Source: Bacillota bacterium
GTDB lineage: Bacteria; Bacillota; UBA4882; UBA10575
NCBI GenBank assembly: GCA_012839115.1
Contig: DUNX01000036.1
Coordinates: 1 to 40,564 of the forward strand
Direction: 5' to 3'
DNA: 40,564 nt
Below are positions 39,983 to 40,564 of this stretch, in pieces. The translations under genes were made by a program, and so were the position numbers. The notes below the pieces were generated by a model, which was given only the letters and a program-made list of their open reading frames with translations, ran no database searches and had not been told where the DNA came from. Numbering within the stretch: position 1 is the stretch's first letter; every line of letters starts with the position of its first letter.

Positions 39983-40564
39983 ATGACCAGAGCTTTTTTT
40001 CTTTTCGTAACATGGGTTTTCCTGATTTTCCTGCTGTTTTCTATTATGGTGGTGCCGGTGGCTGCTGTCGAATTTTATTTCACCATTTTACATACGAATG
40101 ACGAACATTCCGCCTTGATTCCCCATTCCGCGGCTGTGGACTACGCCCTCGCCCTGGAAGGGAACGTGCACGCGAACCCGGCTGTCGGCGGGTTTGCGCG
40201 GTTGGCCGGGGCGGTAAAACAGTTGCGGGAGGAAAAGACCGGGCAAGGCGAGGAGGTTCTCCTGATTTCAGCCGGTGATTTTCTGGGGGGAACCCCCTAT
40301 TCCTGGCTCGCCCTTTCCGGCCAGGCTCCCGAGTTGCTCCTGATGCAGTCGATCGGCTATGACCTGGTAACCCTGGGTAATCATGAATTTGATTACGGCC
40401 CGGAGGTACTTGCTGGTTACCTGCAAGCCGCCGGGTACCCGGAGGCCGCCGCCGGGATGCCGGTGGTGGCAACGAATACCATGCCGCCCGCTGATCATCC
40501 CCTGGCCGCCGTGGGACTGACCCGGACGCATCTTGTAGAATTGGCCAACGGCCTGCGGGTTGGC
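39983..40564 (+). CDS. 5'-nucleotidase/UshA-family metallophosphatase, 3' end outside window
   Basis: Open to the window edge (194 codons seen). Signal peptide (hydrophobic core FLFVTWVFLIFLLFSIMVVPVAA), then the calcineurin-like metallophosphatase domain: FTILHTNDEHSAL (metal Asp/His), ISAGDFLGGTPYS and LVTLGNHEFDYG (Asn-His metal/phosphate motif). Exported hydrolases of this family dephosphorylate nucleotides or 2',3'-cyclic nucleotides; the C-terminal substrate domain, which would decide, is not in view. ATG 39983 follows GGGGAGAG; an ATG five codons upstream is possible. Confidence 0.9.
   Translation, partial: MTRAFFLFVTWVFLIFLLFSIMVVPVAAVEFYFTILHTNDEHSALIPHSAAVDYALALEGNVHANPAVGGFARLAGAVKQLREEKTGQGEEVLLISAGDFLGGTPYSWLALSGQAPELLLMQSIGYDLVTLGNHEFDYGPEVLAGYLQAAGYPEAAAGMPVVATNTMPPADHPLAAVGLTRTHLVELANGLRVG

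Overview
The window looks like a chromosome segment of a spore-forming, anaerobic, plant-polysaccharide-degrading Firmicute that probably has an outer membrane. Seen directly: spmA/spmB (spore maturation), strong sigma-A-type promoters, AGGAGG-type ribosome binding sites, frequent TTG/GTG/CTG starts, a small beta-barrel-like secreted protein ending in an aromatic residue, and a LolA-like secreted protein. The diderm spore-former reading (Limnochordia/Hydrogenispora-like or similar) is inference.

Layout. (1) 77-3557: a BNR-repeat lipoprotein, then a selenium cluster (YedE-type transporter, class V cysteine desulfurase/selenocysteine-lyase-like enzyme, DUF3343 putative Se/S carrier). (2) 3729-5075: a small membrane-anchored protein and a nucleotidyltransferase. 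(3) 5379-13642: a carbohydrate/hexuronate operon: GH43, an (alpha/alpha)6-type glycosidase, a Gfo/Idh/MocA oxidoreductase, altronate dehydratase uxaA and tagaturonate reductase uxaB, with a 39-bp tandem repeat array between uxaA and uxaB. (4) 13773-17614: beta-barrel-like protein (-), YkgJ-type Cys-cluster protein, and a radical-SAM/DUF4130 putative DNA-repair pair. (5) 17867-22075: IclR regulator with a palindrome in its own leader, a fucose-isomerase-fold protein, deoC and deoB. (6) 22299-24962: polar amino-acid ABC transporter whose permease carries an N-terminal PEGA domain. (7) 25248-31129: GH115 alpha-glucuronidase and, convergent, a secreted GH10 xylanase. (8) 31195-35596: thiBPQ-like transporter on the minus strand under a TPP riboswitch and a near-consensus promoter. 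(9) 35672-40564: group II intron relic, membrane protein, spmAB, PP-loop sulfurtransferase-like protein, LolA-like protein, tRNA-Leu(CAG), and the start of a 5'-nucleotidase family protein.

How the genes fit together: GH10 and GH115 attack glucuronoxylan; GH43 and the unassigned glycosidase would trim oligosaccharides in the cytoplasm; UxaA/UxaB carry hexuronates (galacturonate branch) toward 2-keto-3-deoxygluconate; DeoC/DeoB handle deoxyribose/ribose phosphates.

The most unusual signal is sequence-level. Several conserved enzymes (the glycosidase, UxaB, the DUF4130 protein, and the ThiP N-terminus) carry in-frame, low-complexity segments rich in alternating purine/pyrimidine words (GCAC, CGTG, ACGC) where I remember their families having short loops. 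The window also holds tandem arrays of 39, 18, 15 and 10 bp units. Both ABC operons have a strong hairpin between the binding-protein gene and the permease gene. Two group II intron 5'-end relics sit directly behind terminator-like hairpins.
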